Origin: Capra hircus
Taxonomy: Eukaryota > Chordata > Mammalia > Artiodactyla > Bovidae
Direction: 5' to 3'
Length of the DNA stretch: 64,000 nucleotides
Assembly: GCF_001704415.2 (NCBI RefSeq)
Contig: NC_030822.1
Coordinates: forward strand, 56,971,345 to 57,035,344
Within the stretch, counting starts at the first letter, position 1; each line of letters begins with the position of its first letter. The position numbers and the translations under genes were made by a program. Shown here one piece after another: positions 63,500-64,000 of the stretch. Under the pieces are notes generated by a model, which worked only from the letters and a program-made list of their open reading frames with translations, was not told the DNA's origin and made no database searches.

Positions 63500-64000
63500 T
63501 ATCATGTGAAATGCTGGGCTGGATGAATCACAAGCTGGAATCAAGACTGCCAGGAGAAATATCAATAACCTCAGATATGTAGATGAAAACCACCCTTATG
63601 GCAGAATGTTAAGAGGAACTAAAGAGCCTCTTGGTGAAGATGAAAGAGGAAAGTGAAAAAGGCTCTCTTAAAACTCAACGTTCAAAAAACTAAGATCCTG
63701 GCATCCAGTCCCATCACTTCATGTCAAATAGATGGGGAAACCATGGAAACATTGACAGACTTTATTTTGGGAGGCTCCAAAATCACTGCAGATTGTGACT
63801 GCAGCCATGAAATTAAAAGACGCTTGCTCTTTCGAAGAAAAGCTATGACCAACCTAGACAGCGTATTAAAAAGCAGACATTACTTTACTGACAAAGGTCC
63901 ATATAGTCAAAGCTATGGTTTTTCCAGTAATCATGTATGAATGTGAGAGTTGGACCATAAAAAAGGCTGAATGCTAAAGAACTGATGCTTTTGAACTGTG
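63500..64000 (+). mobile_element. BovB LINE, runs off the window end
   Basis: Sense BovB from the RT C-terminal side: 'gaatcacaagctggaatcaa', a YADD equivalent damaged to YVDE by a base change plus an inserted A ('tatgtagatgaaaacc', about 63578-63590), 'ggctccaaaatcactgcaga', 'gttggaccataaaaaaggct'. Several frameshifts; the most decayed of the large copies. It continues beyond base 64000. Confidence 0.93.

Noticed and set aside
1..64000. An undescribed gene system (operon, defence, biosynthetic or similar)
   Set aside because: No host coding exon, operon-like spacing or RNA gene could be supported anywhere. The protein traces are all LINE-derived.

Overview
The window is nuclear DNA from a ruminant, most likely a bovid (cattle, sheep, goat or a relative). 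The evidence is its repeat content: ten BovB (RTE-type) LINE fragments, about seventeen Bov-tA/BOV-A2-type SINE copies, four CHR-type cetartiodactyl SINEs, a young bovine-type L1, and an older mammalian layer of L2, MIR, L1M, MER5A, hAT and MaLR remnants. I recognise no host protein-coding exon, no RNA gene other than SINE tRNA-like heads, and nothing bacterial. The species cannot be decided from sequence reading alone.

Layout. 1-2.8 kb: mostly unassigned sequence with one minus-strand BovB 3' piece. 2.8-16.05 kb: one compound nest. An old hAT-like element is cut in two (2770-2819 and 15881-16048) by about 5.9 kb of minus-strand L1. That L1 is itself interrupted by a mariner MITE, four BovB insertions (one essentially full length, 9375-13283), several SINEs, and a solo retroviral LTR that sits inside one of the SINEs. 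Target-site duplications (TSDs) visible in the sequence confirm many of these steps. 16-26 kb: less dense, with a young L1 3' end (17.8-18.8 kb), a MaLR-type LTR, two MER5A copies and SINEs. 26.5-29.8 kb: BovB-rich, with a 5'-inverted BovB stub, a minus-strand 3' piece and a 1.8-kb plus-strand copy that still carries reverse-transcriptase motifs. 30-33.4 kb, 39.5-43.3 kb, 47.9-49.3 kb, 51.9-53.7 kb and 60.7-63.5 kb are the main repeat-poor stretches. They show no gene I can support but are the places to look for conserved non-coding elements; one at about 62.0-62.2 kb holds MEF2-like motifs. 33.4-39.4 kb and 43.4-45.4 kb are old L1 and L2. 49-60 kb alternates L2, MIR and SINE copies. The window ends inside another BovB (63500-64000).

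No set of genes works together here. The only protein-coding traces are decayed LINE reverse-transcriptase and endonuclease fragments (3569-4579, 6233-6716, 10100-11970, 27955-29121). I did not find an undescribed biological system. The strongest observations are structural: the TSD-verified nest, inverted BovB pairs able to form long duplexes, a 22-bp minisatellite born inside a SINE, an apparent twin-priming inversion, and an unidentified 0.6-kb segment interrupting an old L1.
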